From CANJQJ01 sp964383565 (GTDB lineage Bacteria; Pseudomonadota; Alphaproteobacteria; Sphingomonadales; Sphingomonadaceae): 12,122 nt of DNA. The stretch is from positions 1-12,122 of the forward strand of contig CAYLIK010000094.1 of assembly GCA_964383565.1 (NCBI GenBank). The letters are read 5' to 3'. Numbering within the stretch: position 1 is the stretch's first letter; each line of letters starts with the position of its first letter. Under the pieces are notes generated by a model. That model had not been told where the DNA came from. It worked only from the letters and a program-made list of their open reading frames with translations, and made no database searches. The translations under genes and the position numbers were made by a program. This document shows positions 6,179 through 12,122 of this stretch, piece by piece.

Positions 6179-8185
6179 ATGTCCGACGTCATTTCGATCA
6201 CGCTTCCCGATGGGTCCGTCCGCGAGGTTCCGCGCGGGACCACGGCTGGCGACATCGCGGCGGCGATCGGGCCGGGGCTCGCCAAGGCGGCGCTGGCGGC
6301 GCGGGTGGATGGCGCGCTTGTCGATCTGTCGCTGCCGATCAACGACAATGCGAAGCTCGCTCTGGTGACGTCGCGGGACGAGGCGGATGCGCTCGAACTG
6401 GCGCGGCATGATTATGCGCATATCCTGGCCGAGGCGGTGCAGAGCCTGTTTCCCGGCACGCAAATTACCTTCGGGCCTTCGACGGACGACGGCTTCTATT
6501 ATGACTTTGCACCCAAGGACCGGCCCTTCACCGAGGAGGACCTGCCCGCGATCGAGGCGGAGATGCGCAAGATCATCGCCGCCGACAAGGCGCTGACGCG
6601 TGAGGTGATCGATCGCGATGTGCTGATCGCCAAATGGCGCGCGGCGGGCGAGACGTTCAAGGCCGAATGGGCCGCCGAGCTGCCGCAGGGCGAGGAGCTG
6701 ACGGTCTATCATTCCGGGCCAAAGGATCAGCCAAAGTCCTGGTACGATATGTGCCGGGGGCCGCATCTGCCTTCGACCGGCAAGCTCGATCCCTCCGCGT
6801 TCAAGCTGACGCGGGTGTCGGGCGCTTACTGGCGCGGCGATCAGAAGAACGCGATGCTGTCGCGCATCTACGGCACGGGCTGGCTCAACAAGAAGCAGCT
6901 CGACGCGCATCTGATGCGGCTTGAGGAAGCGGCCAAGCGCGATCATCGCAAGATCGGGCAGGAGATGGACCTGTTCCACCTGCAGCAGGAAGCGCATGGT
7001 TCGGTCTTCTGGCATCCGCACGGCTTCATCATCTGGCGCCAGCTTGAGGCCTATATGCGCCGGGCGATCGACGGCGCGGGCTACCGGGAAGTGAAGACGC
7101 CGCAGATCATGGACGCGCGGCAGTGGGAGCAATCCGGCCACTGGGGCAAATATCGCGAGAATATGTTCGTGATCCCCGACGAGGTGCCGAACGTCGACGA
7201 TGAAGGCCCGGTGATCTCGGGTGAGGCCGACTGGATGGCGCTCAAGCCGATGAACTGCCCGGCGCACGTCCTGATCTTCCGGCAGGGGATCAAGAGCTAT
7301 CGCGATCTGCCCTTACGCATCTATGAGAATGGCTGCTGCCATCGCAACGAGCCGCATGGCGCGCTGCACGGGCTGATGCGGGTGCGCCAGTTCACGCAGG
7401 ACGACGCGCATATCTTCTGCCGCGAGGATCAGATCGTCGATGAGGTGAAGGCGTTCTGCGCGCTGGCGGACCGGATCTACAAGGATTTCGGCTTCACTTA
7501 CTCGATCAAGCTCGCGCTGCGGCCCGACAAGCGCTTCGGCACCGAGGAGATGTGGGATCAGGCCGAGGCCGAGCTGCGCGACGCGGTCGAAAAGGCGGGG
7601 CTGGCGACGCCGGAATTCGGCTGGGAAGAGCTGCCGGGCGAGGGGGCCTTCTATGCGCCCAAGCTTGAATGGCATCTGACCGACGCAATCGGGCGGACGT
7701 GGCAGGTCGGCACGATCCAGTCGGATCGGGTGCTACCGGATCGGCTCGATGCCGGCTATGTGGGTGAGGACGGCGCCAAGCATCGGCCGGTGATGTTGCA
7801 CCGGGCGATCTTCGGATCCTACGAGCGGTTCATCGGCATATTGATCGAGCATTATGCCGGGCGCTTCCCGCTATGGCTGGCGCCGGTGCAAGCGGTGGTG
7901 GCGACGATCGTGTCTGACGCCGACGGCTATGCGCACGAGACGGTCACGAAGCTGCAGGCGGCGGGGCTGCGCGCCGAGGCGGATTTGCGCAACGAGAAGA
8001 TCAACTATAAGGTGCGCGAGCATTCGCTGGCGAAAGTCCCGCACCTGCTGGTGGTCGGCAAGCGCGAGGCCGAGGAAGGCACCGTCGCGATCCGGACGCT
8101 CGGACAGGAAGGGCAGCGGGTCATGAGCCTCGATGAGGCGATCGCGATGCTGAAGAGCGAGGCTACAGCGCCGGATTTGCGATAG
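6179..8185 (+). CDS. thrS: Threonine--tRNA ligase
   Basis: This 668-residue class II synthetase charges tRNA-Thr with threonine in the cytoplasm and edits mischarged serine. Domains in order are: TGS domain (about 1-62), editing domain (about 65-245) with H77 and H81 in RHDYAHILAEAV and C192/H196 in MCRGPH, catalytic core (about 260-560), and C-terminal anticodon-binding domain (about 565-660). The zinc ligands that hold threonine are intact: C360 in MNCPAH, H411 in DDAH and H541 in MLHRAIFGS. Motif 2 is CCHRNEPHGALHGLMRVRQF, and motif 3 surrounds HRAIFGSYERF. The ATG at 6179 gives the standard start (MSDVISITLPDG) although its ribosome binding site is weak; an in-frame ATG at 6128 would add 17 residues that do not fit the family. 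An extra stretch of about 16 residues before the MNCPAH motif (roughly 334-350) compared with E. coli is, as I recall, usual for alphaproteobacteria. infC does not follow, unlike in E. coli. Confidence 0.97.
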   Translation: MSDVISITLPDGSVREVPRGTTAGDIAAAIGPGLAKAALAARVDGALVDLSLPINDNAKLALVTSRDEADALELARHDYAHILAEAVQSLFPGTQITFGPSTDDGFYYDFAPKDRPFTEEDLPAIEAEMRKIIAADKALTREVIDRDVLIAKWRAAGETFKAEWAAELPQGEELTVYHSGPKDQPKSWYDMCRGPHLPSTGKLDPSAFKLTRVSGAYWRGDQKNAMLSRIYGTGWLNKKQLDAHLMRLEEAAKRDHRKIGQEMDLFHLQQEAHGSVFWHPHGFIIWRQLEAYMRRAIDGAGYREVKTPQIMDARQWEQSGHWGKYRENMFVIPDEVPNVDDEGPVISGEADWMALKPMNCPAHVLIFRQGIKSYRDLPLRIYENGCCHRNEPHGALHGLMRVRQFTQDDAHIFCREDQIVDEVKAFCALADRIYKDFGFTYSIKLALRPDKRFGTEEMWDQAEAELRDAVEKAGLATPEFGWEELPGEGAFYAPKLEWHLTDAIGRTWQVGTIQSDRVLPDRLDAGYVGEDGAKHRPVMLHRAIFGSYERFIGILIEHYAGRFPLWLAPVQAVVATIVSDADGYAHETVTKLQAAGLRAEADLRNEKINYKVREHSLAKVPHLLVVGKREAEEGTVAIRTLGQEGQRVMSLDEAIAMLKSEATAPDLR

Positions 8186-8368
8186 TCGAAGTCAGGATTT
8201 TGTGACCGCGCTTTCGTGCCTATCAAGCTATTCGAGGAGCGACTCTCGGATGGAGCGACACCCAATAATCCCTTCCGCACCGATCGGCAGCGGCGTAGTC
8301 AACAACGGTTCGTCGCAAGATGCGCTCGAATCAACCGCTCCATCGCACGTCTTGCCGTGGATGTTCAT

Positions 8369-8423
8369 TGACTAGACAGGTGAGTCTGAACACGCAGCGG
8401 AAGTGGAATAGTTAATAAAGGAA
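8369..8423 (+). promoter_or_regulatory. Possible promoter and ribosome binding site of the OmpA-like gene
   Basis: TTGACT (8369-8374) could serve as a -35 element, but the sequence 17 bp on is not a good -10. The AT-rich GTTAAT at 8411-8416 is too far from it and may belong to the leader. The ribosome binding site AAAGGA (8418-8423) lies 6 bp before the ATG at 8430 and supports that start. The rest of the 244-bp gap after thrS shows nothing recognisable. Confidence 0.3.
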
Positions 8424-8429
8424 TTCATA

Positions 8430-9329
8430 ATGGGTGTCATTTCGAAAAGGTCAGGACTCCACCTCCTGCTTGCAACGGTGGCTATGGGTGCTTCGGGCAG
8501 CCTGTATGCGCAGCAGAACAACAACAGCGATCCCAGCTCCAATCCCAATATCATCGTGAACGCCACGCCCGCGCCCGATCCCTCCACCATGGTCGAGGGT
8601 CCTGAGATCAAGGGCGTCATCGTTGCGCGCAATGCTGACAAGATCAAGGTCAAGGGCGCAGACGGCAACAGCACCGTCGTTGGCATCATGGATAGCACGA
8701 AGGTCAAGGCTTCGTCCGGCCTGTTCGCCACCAAGGGCGGCAAGCCTGACACAAGCTCGCTGCTCAACGGCATTCCGGTGACGGTCAAGACGTTGCAGCC
8801 AGCCGCTGGAGCGGGCGCCGGCCTCTATGCAAGCCAGATCAATTTCAAGAACAAGGATCTGAAGACCGCGACGATGATCCGCAACGCGACCGACCAGCGT
8901 TTCGAGGAGCAGACCGCGGCAACGGAAGCGCTGCGCGGCCGCATGGCCGACATCGACAAGTACAACATCAAGAGCACGACCAATGTGCACTTCGATACCG
9001 GCAAGTCGGTGATTTCCGCTGAGGACAAGGCCCAGCTCTGCGCCACGGCGACCGAAGCAGGGGCGACCGAGAACGCGCTGATGCTGGTGGTCGGCTACAC
9101 CGATTCGGTCGGCGGCGAGGATTTCAACCAGACGCTCAGCGAAAAGCGCGCCGCACGCGTCATCAACTATCTTCAGCAAGCCTGCGGCTGGAAGCCCTAT
9201 CGCATGCTGACCCCGACCGGCATGGCCGAATCGGACCCGCTGGCTGACAACAGCACTGAAGAAGGTAAGGCCCAGAACCGCCGCGTTGCGGTGAATATCC
9301 TCGTCAGCAAGAGCGTCGACGGAATGTAA
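8430..9329 (+). CDS. OmpA family protein with an extra N-terminal beta domain
   Basis: This is a 299-residue exported envelope protein. Residues 1-28 are a signal peptide (cleavage likely after LYAQ or nearby). A short low-complexity Asn/Ser/Pro linker follows (29-52). Residues about 55-145 form a beta-rich domain with the rhythm of DUF5666/OB-like modules: GVIVARNADKIKVKG, TVVGIMDSTKVK, LLNGIPVTVKTL and ASQINFKNKDL. A short helix (about 150-178) leads to the OmpA-type peptidoglycan-binding domain (about 184-292), which opens VHFDTGKSVIS. D225 in VGYTDSVG and R240 in LSEKRA, the pair that binds diaminopimelate, are both present, so it should anchor to peptidoglycan. C204 and C252 may form a disulphide. 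There is no transmembrane barrel and no lipobox, so attachment to the outer membrane is unclear. It is monocistronic, with a terminator after it. Confidence 0.9.
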   Translation: MGVISKRSGLHLLLATVAMGASGSLYAQQNNNSDPSSNPNIIVNATPAPDPSTMVEGPEIKGVIVARNADKIKVKGADGNSTVVGIMDSTKVKASSGLFATKGGKPDTSSLLNGIPVTVKTLQPAAGAGAGLYASQINFKNKDLKTATMIRNATDQRFEEQTAATEALRGRMADIDKYNIKSTTNVHFDTGKSVISAEDKAQLCATATEAGATENALMLVVGYTDSVGGEDFNQTLSEKRAARVINYLQQACGWKPYRMLTPTGMAESDPLADNSTEEGKAQNRRVAVNILVSKSVDGM

Positions 9330-9335
9330 GCTGCG

Positions 9336-9358
9336 CGGGGCGGGCTGCGCCTGCCCCG
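9336..9358 (+). terminator. GC-rich hairpin after the OmpA-like gene
   Basis: CGGGGC pairs with GCCCCG, extended inwards by GGG with the CCT arm, for about 9 bp around a small loop, six bases after the stop codon. There is no following T-run, so it is more likely a 3'-end stabiliser or auxiliary terminator than a classic intrinsic one. Confidence 0.4.
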
Positions 9359-9389
9359 TGAGCGGACATTTCAAGGAATCTGCACAATC

Positions 9390-9427
9390 AGGCCGGGAGC
9401 GGATAATCCACTCCCGGCCTTGATTTT
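9390..9427 (+). terminator. Intrinsic terminator between the OmpA-like and P450 genes
   Basis: A perfect 10-bp stem, AGGCCGGGAG / CTCCCGGCCT, with an 11-nt loop (9400-9410), is followed by TGATTTT. It lies 60 bp after the OmpA-like stop and 30 bp before the P450 stop on the other strand, so it probably ends both transcripts, with the T-rich side favouring the plus strand. Confidence 0.8.
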
Positions 9428-9456
9428 GTCTGAGCTTCTCGCTCGGAGATCGCAAA

Positions 9457-10665
9457 TCAGGAGGGCGGATTCCAGACCAATGGGATCGCCGTACAGGCAC
9501 CCACGTTTCCGCCCTTCATGGTGACAGGGCGCGCGGGATCCGGCGTAAATTCGGGCATGCCGGCGAGCCATTCGCGGAGGAACAGGATCACCTCCATCCG
9601 CGCCAATCCCGCGCCCACGCAGCGATGCGGACCGACGCCCATCGTCGTGTGCCGGATCGGCGCGAGTTCCCGATCGAAGCGGGTCGCCTCGGGAGCCTCG
9701 AAACAGGCGGGATCGAGATTATGAAGTATGCTCGGCAGATAGACGAGATCGCCCTTGCGGATCGTCACGCCATCGACGTCGACATCGGCAACCGCATTGC
9801 GGCTGACTGACACCGTCGGATAGCGGCGCATCAGTTCGTCTGCCGCCGCCGGGATGAGATCGGGGTTATCGCGCAGCCGTCGCTGGTCTTCGGGATGGCG
9901 GGCGAGGTGGAGCGCGACCATGCCAATCATCGCCGCCACCGTGTCGAGGCCCCCGAACAGGAGGTTGCGGCACATTCGGCGCGCTTCGTCCTCAGTCCAT
10001 TTCCGGCCGTCCACCGGCTCGGACAGGATTCGGCTGAACAGGTCGTCGCCCGGCTCGCGCATGCGCTGTTCAATGAACGGCCACAGATAGTCGTCGGCCG
10101 CCTGTTTGAGACCCTCCACCGTCATCGATCCGTCGGGCCGGGTCAGCTGGACGCCAAGCTTGCGCAACCGGGGCCGGTCTTCCAGCGGCACGTCGATGAG
10201 GCTGAGGAAGATGTTGAGCGGAAGGATCTCGGCGAAATCGGCGACGAATTCGCACGCGCCCCTGGGACGTAGCCCGGCGATCAGTTCGCGCGCCGCTTCG
10301 GCCACCTTCGGCTCGAGCGCCACGATGAAGCGCGATGCAAAGCCCTTCATGACGGGGCCGCGATAGGCCTTGTGCGCGGCGCCGTCGGACTGGAGCGGTA
10401 TGAATTGCATCACCTCGCCGAGGCCGGGCGTGACGGCAAGGCATTCGCTCGACAGGCGCTCGGCATCGCCCCAAAGCGCGCGCACGACATCGCCGCGCGC
10501 GCCGATCCAGTGGCCTCCGTTAGCCGTCGTCCAGACCAGACCCGGCCCGCCGAGGAGCGCGGTCCATGCCGCAAAATAGTCCTGCTCGACGCCCGGCGGA
10601 TTGAAAATGTCGAAATCAACGACGCGGTCAGCCGGGATGTGCGGCGGTATGGCTGTCTCCGGCAT
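9457..10665 (-). CDS. CYP101-like (P450cam-type) cytochrome P450
   Basis: This is a 402-residue soluble class I P450 monooxygenase; such enzymes hydroxylate a small hydrophobic substrate using O2 and electrons from a 2Fe-2S ferredoxin and its reductase. Relation to P450cam is visible along the whole length: LTRPDGSMT (174-182), GGLDTV in the I helix with the acid-alcohol pair D241/T242, ExxR at E277/R280, HTTMGVGPHRCVGAGLAR around the heme ligand C349, and the ending AIPLVWNP. Two differences stand out. M342 replaces the usual Phe at the start of the heme loop, and the P450cam camphor-binding Tyr96 region (AYDFIP) reads EVMQFIP, so camphor is not the expected substrate. The ATG at 10665 is chosen because GAGAGGG lies just upstream; an in-frame GTG at 10719 would add 18 residues. 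It lies 96 bp downstream of the GST gene on the same strand. No ferredoxin or reductase gene is in the window. Confidence 0.93.
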   Translation of the reverse strand: MPETAIPPHIPADRVVDFDIFNPPGVEQDYFAAWTALLGGPGLVWTTANGGHWIGARGDVVRALWGDAERLSSECLAVTPGLGEVMQFIPLQSDGAAHKAYRGPVMKGFASRFIVALEPKVAEAARELIAGLRPRGACEFVADFAEILPLNIFLSLIDVPLEDRPRLRKLGVQLTRPDGSMTVEGLKQAADDYLWPFIEQRMREPGDDLFSRILSEPVDGRKWTEDEARRMCRNLLFGGLDTVAAMIGMVALHLARHPEDQRRLRDNPDLIPAAADELMRRYPTVSVSRNAVADVDVDGVTIRKGDLVYLPSILHNLDPACFEAPEATRFDRELAPIRHTTMGVGPHRCVGAGLARMEVILFLREWLAGMPEFTPDPARPVTMKGGNVGACTAIPLVWNPPS

Positions 10666-10715
10666 GGGCACCCTCTCGATCGTTTCGGGAAGGCTATCGT
10701 TGGCCGTTTGCCATA

Positions 10716-10738
10716 GCACCTCTGCTTTAAGGCAGTGC
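10716..10738 (-). promoter_or_regulatory. Imperfect dyad or hairpin between GST and P450 genes
   Basis: CTGCTTTAAGGCAG (10722-10735) is a near-palindrome with mismatches only at one symmetric pair, and GCA/TGC on its flanks could extend it as a bulged hairpin. It lies midway in the 96-bp gap, 51 bp before the P450 ATG. It could be an operator for a P450-specific promoter or an RNA hairpin in a joint transcript. The regulator is unknown. Confidence 0.25.
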
Positions 10739-10761
10739 AGGCTCTAATCAGTACTCAGCGG

Positions 10762-11409
10762 TTAGATCGGAAACATATGCAGATAAGGCTCGGCTTCCTT
10801 GAAGACGCGGGCGATGCTGGGGCGGGTCTGCAGGCGATTCAGATAGGAGGTCAGAATCGGGCGGTCGTCGCCGATCGGCACTGCCCGGTTGCCATAATAG
10901 AGTGACGGGAAAGCCCCGCAGTCGGCGAGGGTGAAGGTGTCGCCCGCAGCCCAGCTCCGGCCGGCAAGGCGCTTTTCCAGCACATCGTAGCTGGTGGCCA
11001 GCTGGGCTTGCCATTTCGCGACGCCGAACGGATCCTTGTTTGCGTCCTGCGGGCGGATGCGGTCGCCGACGATGCTCGCCATCGGGTCCATCACATAATG
11101 GTCGAAGAGGCGGTCGAGGAAGCGGACCTCAAGCGCTGCGTCGGCATCGGCCGGGATGGGCAGGAACTCGCCGGGATAATATTGGCTGAGATATTCGATG
11201 ATGATGCTGCTTTCCGCGACGATGGCGTCGCGGGCATCATCCTTCAGCAGGGGAAATTTCCTGATCGGCCAAAGTTCCGCGAGGCGGTCCCAGCTTTCGG
11301 CGTCGTGAGTCAGCACGGGCTCGAAGTGCGTGTTGTTCTCGTAAAAGGCGATGATCGCCTTCCAGCAATAGGAGGACAGCGGGTGATAATAGAGTTTCAG
11401 TTCGTTCAT
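10762..11409 (-). CDS. Glutathione S-transferase family protein
   Basis: This 215-residue cytosolic GST is expected to join glutathione to an electrophile or use it as a cofactor. The N-terminal thioredoxin-like domain (about 1-82) begins LKLYYHPLSSYCWK, where S12, S13, Y14 or C15 is the likely catalytic position. It has the cis-proline loop KFPLL (P54 region) and the glutathione-binding AESS (65-68). The all-helical C-terminal domain (about 92-210) carries TFTLADCGAF with the TLAD N-capping box (160-163). The catalytic residue and GST class cannot be fixed by eye. The ATG at 11409 has a strong ribosome binding site (GAAGGAGAG). Only 13 bp separate it from the stop codon of the upstream glycosyltransferase gene, and the ribosome binding site overlaps that stop, so the two are probably translationally coupled. 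A P450 gene follows on the same strand, which is consistent with oxidation and then conjugation of one compound. Confidence 0.92.
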   Translation of the reverse strand: MNELKLYYHPLSSYCWKAIIAFYENNTHFEPVLTHDAESWDRLAELWPIRKFPLLKDDARDAIVAESSIIIEYLSQYYPGEFLPIPADADAALEVRFLDRLFDHYVMDPMASIVGDRIRPQDANKDPFGVAKWQAQLATSYDVLEKRLAGRSWAAGDTFTLADCGAFPSLYYGNRAVPIGDDRPILTSYLNRLQTRPSIARVFKEAEPYLHMFPI

Positions 11410-11422
11410 TCCGGTCTCTCCT

Positions 11423-12122
11423 TCATGCTGCCATCAACCTTAGCGGCACGTTGCGGGAACGCCAGATCAGCGCCATCAGGCCCAATGGCAGCAACGGCGC
11501 GGGGTTGAAGCGCATCTCGGGCACGAGCAGCAGGAGCAGGCTGGCGAGTGGGATCACGTAGAGCACCACCAGCGTGCGTGGCTGGATGCCCGCGCGGCAC
11601 AGCCAGGCGATGGCGACGATCAGCAGCAGCTGGTCATAGACGTAGAGATAAGGGCTGATCAGCGCGGTTGCCGTGACGAGTATGGCCATGCGGAGCAGCG
11701 GATCGTGCGAACCGCGCCAGATGCGTATGACCATGGCGGTCGATAATATCGCGACGGCGATATGGACCGTCCAGCCGATGCCTGCGGGCAGGCCAGCCAA
11801 TCGCAGCGTTGCGTAGACGCTCGCCATCTTCTGCCAGCCGATCGCGCCATCGGCGGTCAGCCGGGCGTAAAGCGGCATCATCGCGGCGAAATCCTGCCAG
11901 ATGGCGGGACCAAACAGCGCCAGCCCGATCCCGAGCGTCGCGGTCGCCCCCAAGGCCGCGCCCGTGAAGGCGCGCCAGTCGCGCGCGGCGAGGAAGGCGA
12001 TCGGCAGGAGGATTCCGAGATGGGGCTTCAGCGCAAGCAGGCCGAGCAGCAGGCCAGCCGCGAAGGGACGCCGGGGATAGAGGAGGGCGGCGGCGATCCA
12101 GACCGCGGCGAGTAGGAAGCCG
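11423..12122 (-). CDS. GT87/DUF2029-like membrane glycosyltransferase (partial, 5' end outside)
   Basis: This is the C-terminal 232 residues or so of a polytopic inner-membrane protein; the reading frame stays open to the right edge of the window, so the start is missing. It is mostly hydrophobic helices joined by short loops. The segment GLLLGLLALKPHLGILLPIA, followed by FLAARDWRAF, is the recognisable feature of the GT87/DUF2029 family, which transfers sugars from polyprenyl-phosphate donors; P-H replaces the more usual P-Q after the Lys. Near the C-terminus, ALISPYLYVYDQLLL also fits this family, where a P-Y/H-x-x-x-Y-D motif recurs. A TTG at 11953 is not a believable start because homology-like sequence continues upstream of it. 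The catalytic Asp expected in the first periplasmic loop lies outside the window. Its stop overlaps the GST ribosome binding site. The acceptor sugar or lipid is unknown. Confidence 0.8.
   Translation of the reverse strand, partial: GFLLAAVWIAAALLYPRRPFAAGLLLGLLALKPHLGILLPIAFLAARDWRAFTGAALGATATLGIGLALFGPAIWQDFAAMMPLYARLTADGAIGWQKMASVYATLRLAGLPAGIGWTVHIAVAILSTAMVIRIWRGSHDPLLRMAILVTATALISPYLYVYDQLLLIVAIAWLCRAGIQPRTLVVLYVIPLASLLLLLVPEMRFNPAPLLPLGLMALIWRSRNVPLRLMAA

Noticed and set aside
6029..7267. Long minus-strand open frame (412 codons) opposite thrS
   Set aside because: The plus strand encodes intact ThrRS with all catalytic residues. The antisense product is Arg/His-rich and shows no domain.
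8451..9500. Minus-strand open frame (349 codons) opposite the OmpA-like gene
   Set aside because: It runs through the terminator and into the P450 end, and its composition is that of a reverse-strand shadow.
11762..12115. Plus-strand open frame (117 codons) opposite the glycosyltransferase
   Set aside because: It is a charged, repetitive shadow of a frame that on the minus strand reads as regular transmembrane helices with GT87 motifs.

Overview
The window looks like chromosomal DNA of a sphingomonad (Sphingomonadaceae, Alphaproteobacteria). This is inferred from the high GC content, the alphaproteobacterial-type threonyl-tRNA synthetase, a CYP101-type (P450cam-like) cytochrome P450, a TonB-dependent receptor with a DDIIV-type TonB box, and short palindromic repeats with an ACTCCGG-CGAAGG-CCGGAGT core. 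No database search was possible, so the genus is not resolved.

Layout, left to right. Positions 1-766 hold the edge of unresolved sequence and a membrane-anchored hypothetical gene of the kind often carried on islands and prophages; it is more AT-rich than its neighbours and its N-terminus may be damaged. A small MAPEG-family membrane protein (917-1312, +) follows. It converges on a TonB-dependent siderophore receptor (1575-3635, -), and the 260 bp between them are packed with palindromes. A Fur-like box lies just upstream of the receptor. Beyond it is a second palindrome pair, whose outer copy is an inverted relative of one downstream of the receptor, so the receptor and its regulatory region are bracketed by inverted repeats. 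Next comes a probable two-gene minus-strand operon: a DUF898/YjgN-type polytopic membrane protein (4959-6032) and an M48 zinc metallopeptidase (3857-4900), with a hairpin that includes the peptidase's ribosome binding site. thrS (6179-8185, +) is divergent from this operon. An OmpA-family envelope protein (8430-9329, +) with an extra beta-rich N-terminal domain follows, ending in a terminator shared with a convergent minus-strand cluster. That cluster, in transcription order, is a GT87/DUF2029-like integral membrane glycosyltransferase (cut by the right edge), a glutathione S-transferase and a CYP101-like P450.

How the genes relate. Most of the window is housekeeping or envelope function: translation (thrS), outer-membrane iron uptake under probable iron control, envelope anchoring (OmpA-like), and a membrane protein paired with a membrane protease. 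The P450/GST pair suggests oxidation and conjugation or detoxification of a hydrophobic compound. The P450 lacks the tyrosine that P450cam uses to bind camphor, and no ferredoxin or ferredoxin reductase is present, so its substrate is unknown and its redox partners must lie elsewhere. I see no tRNA, rRNA, CRISPR array, transposase or integrase. The points most worth a second look are the DUF898-M48 pair with its sequestered ribosome binding site, the inverted repeats around the receptor, the two-domain OmpA protein and the divergent CYP101 enzyme.
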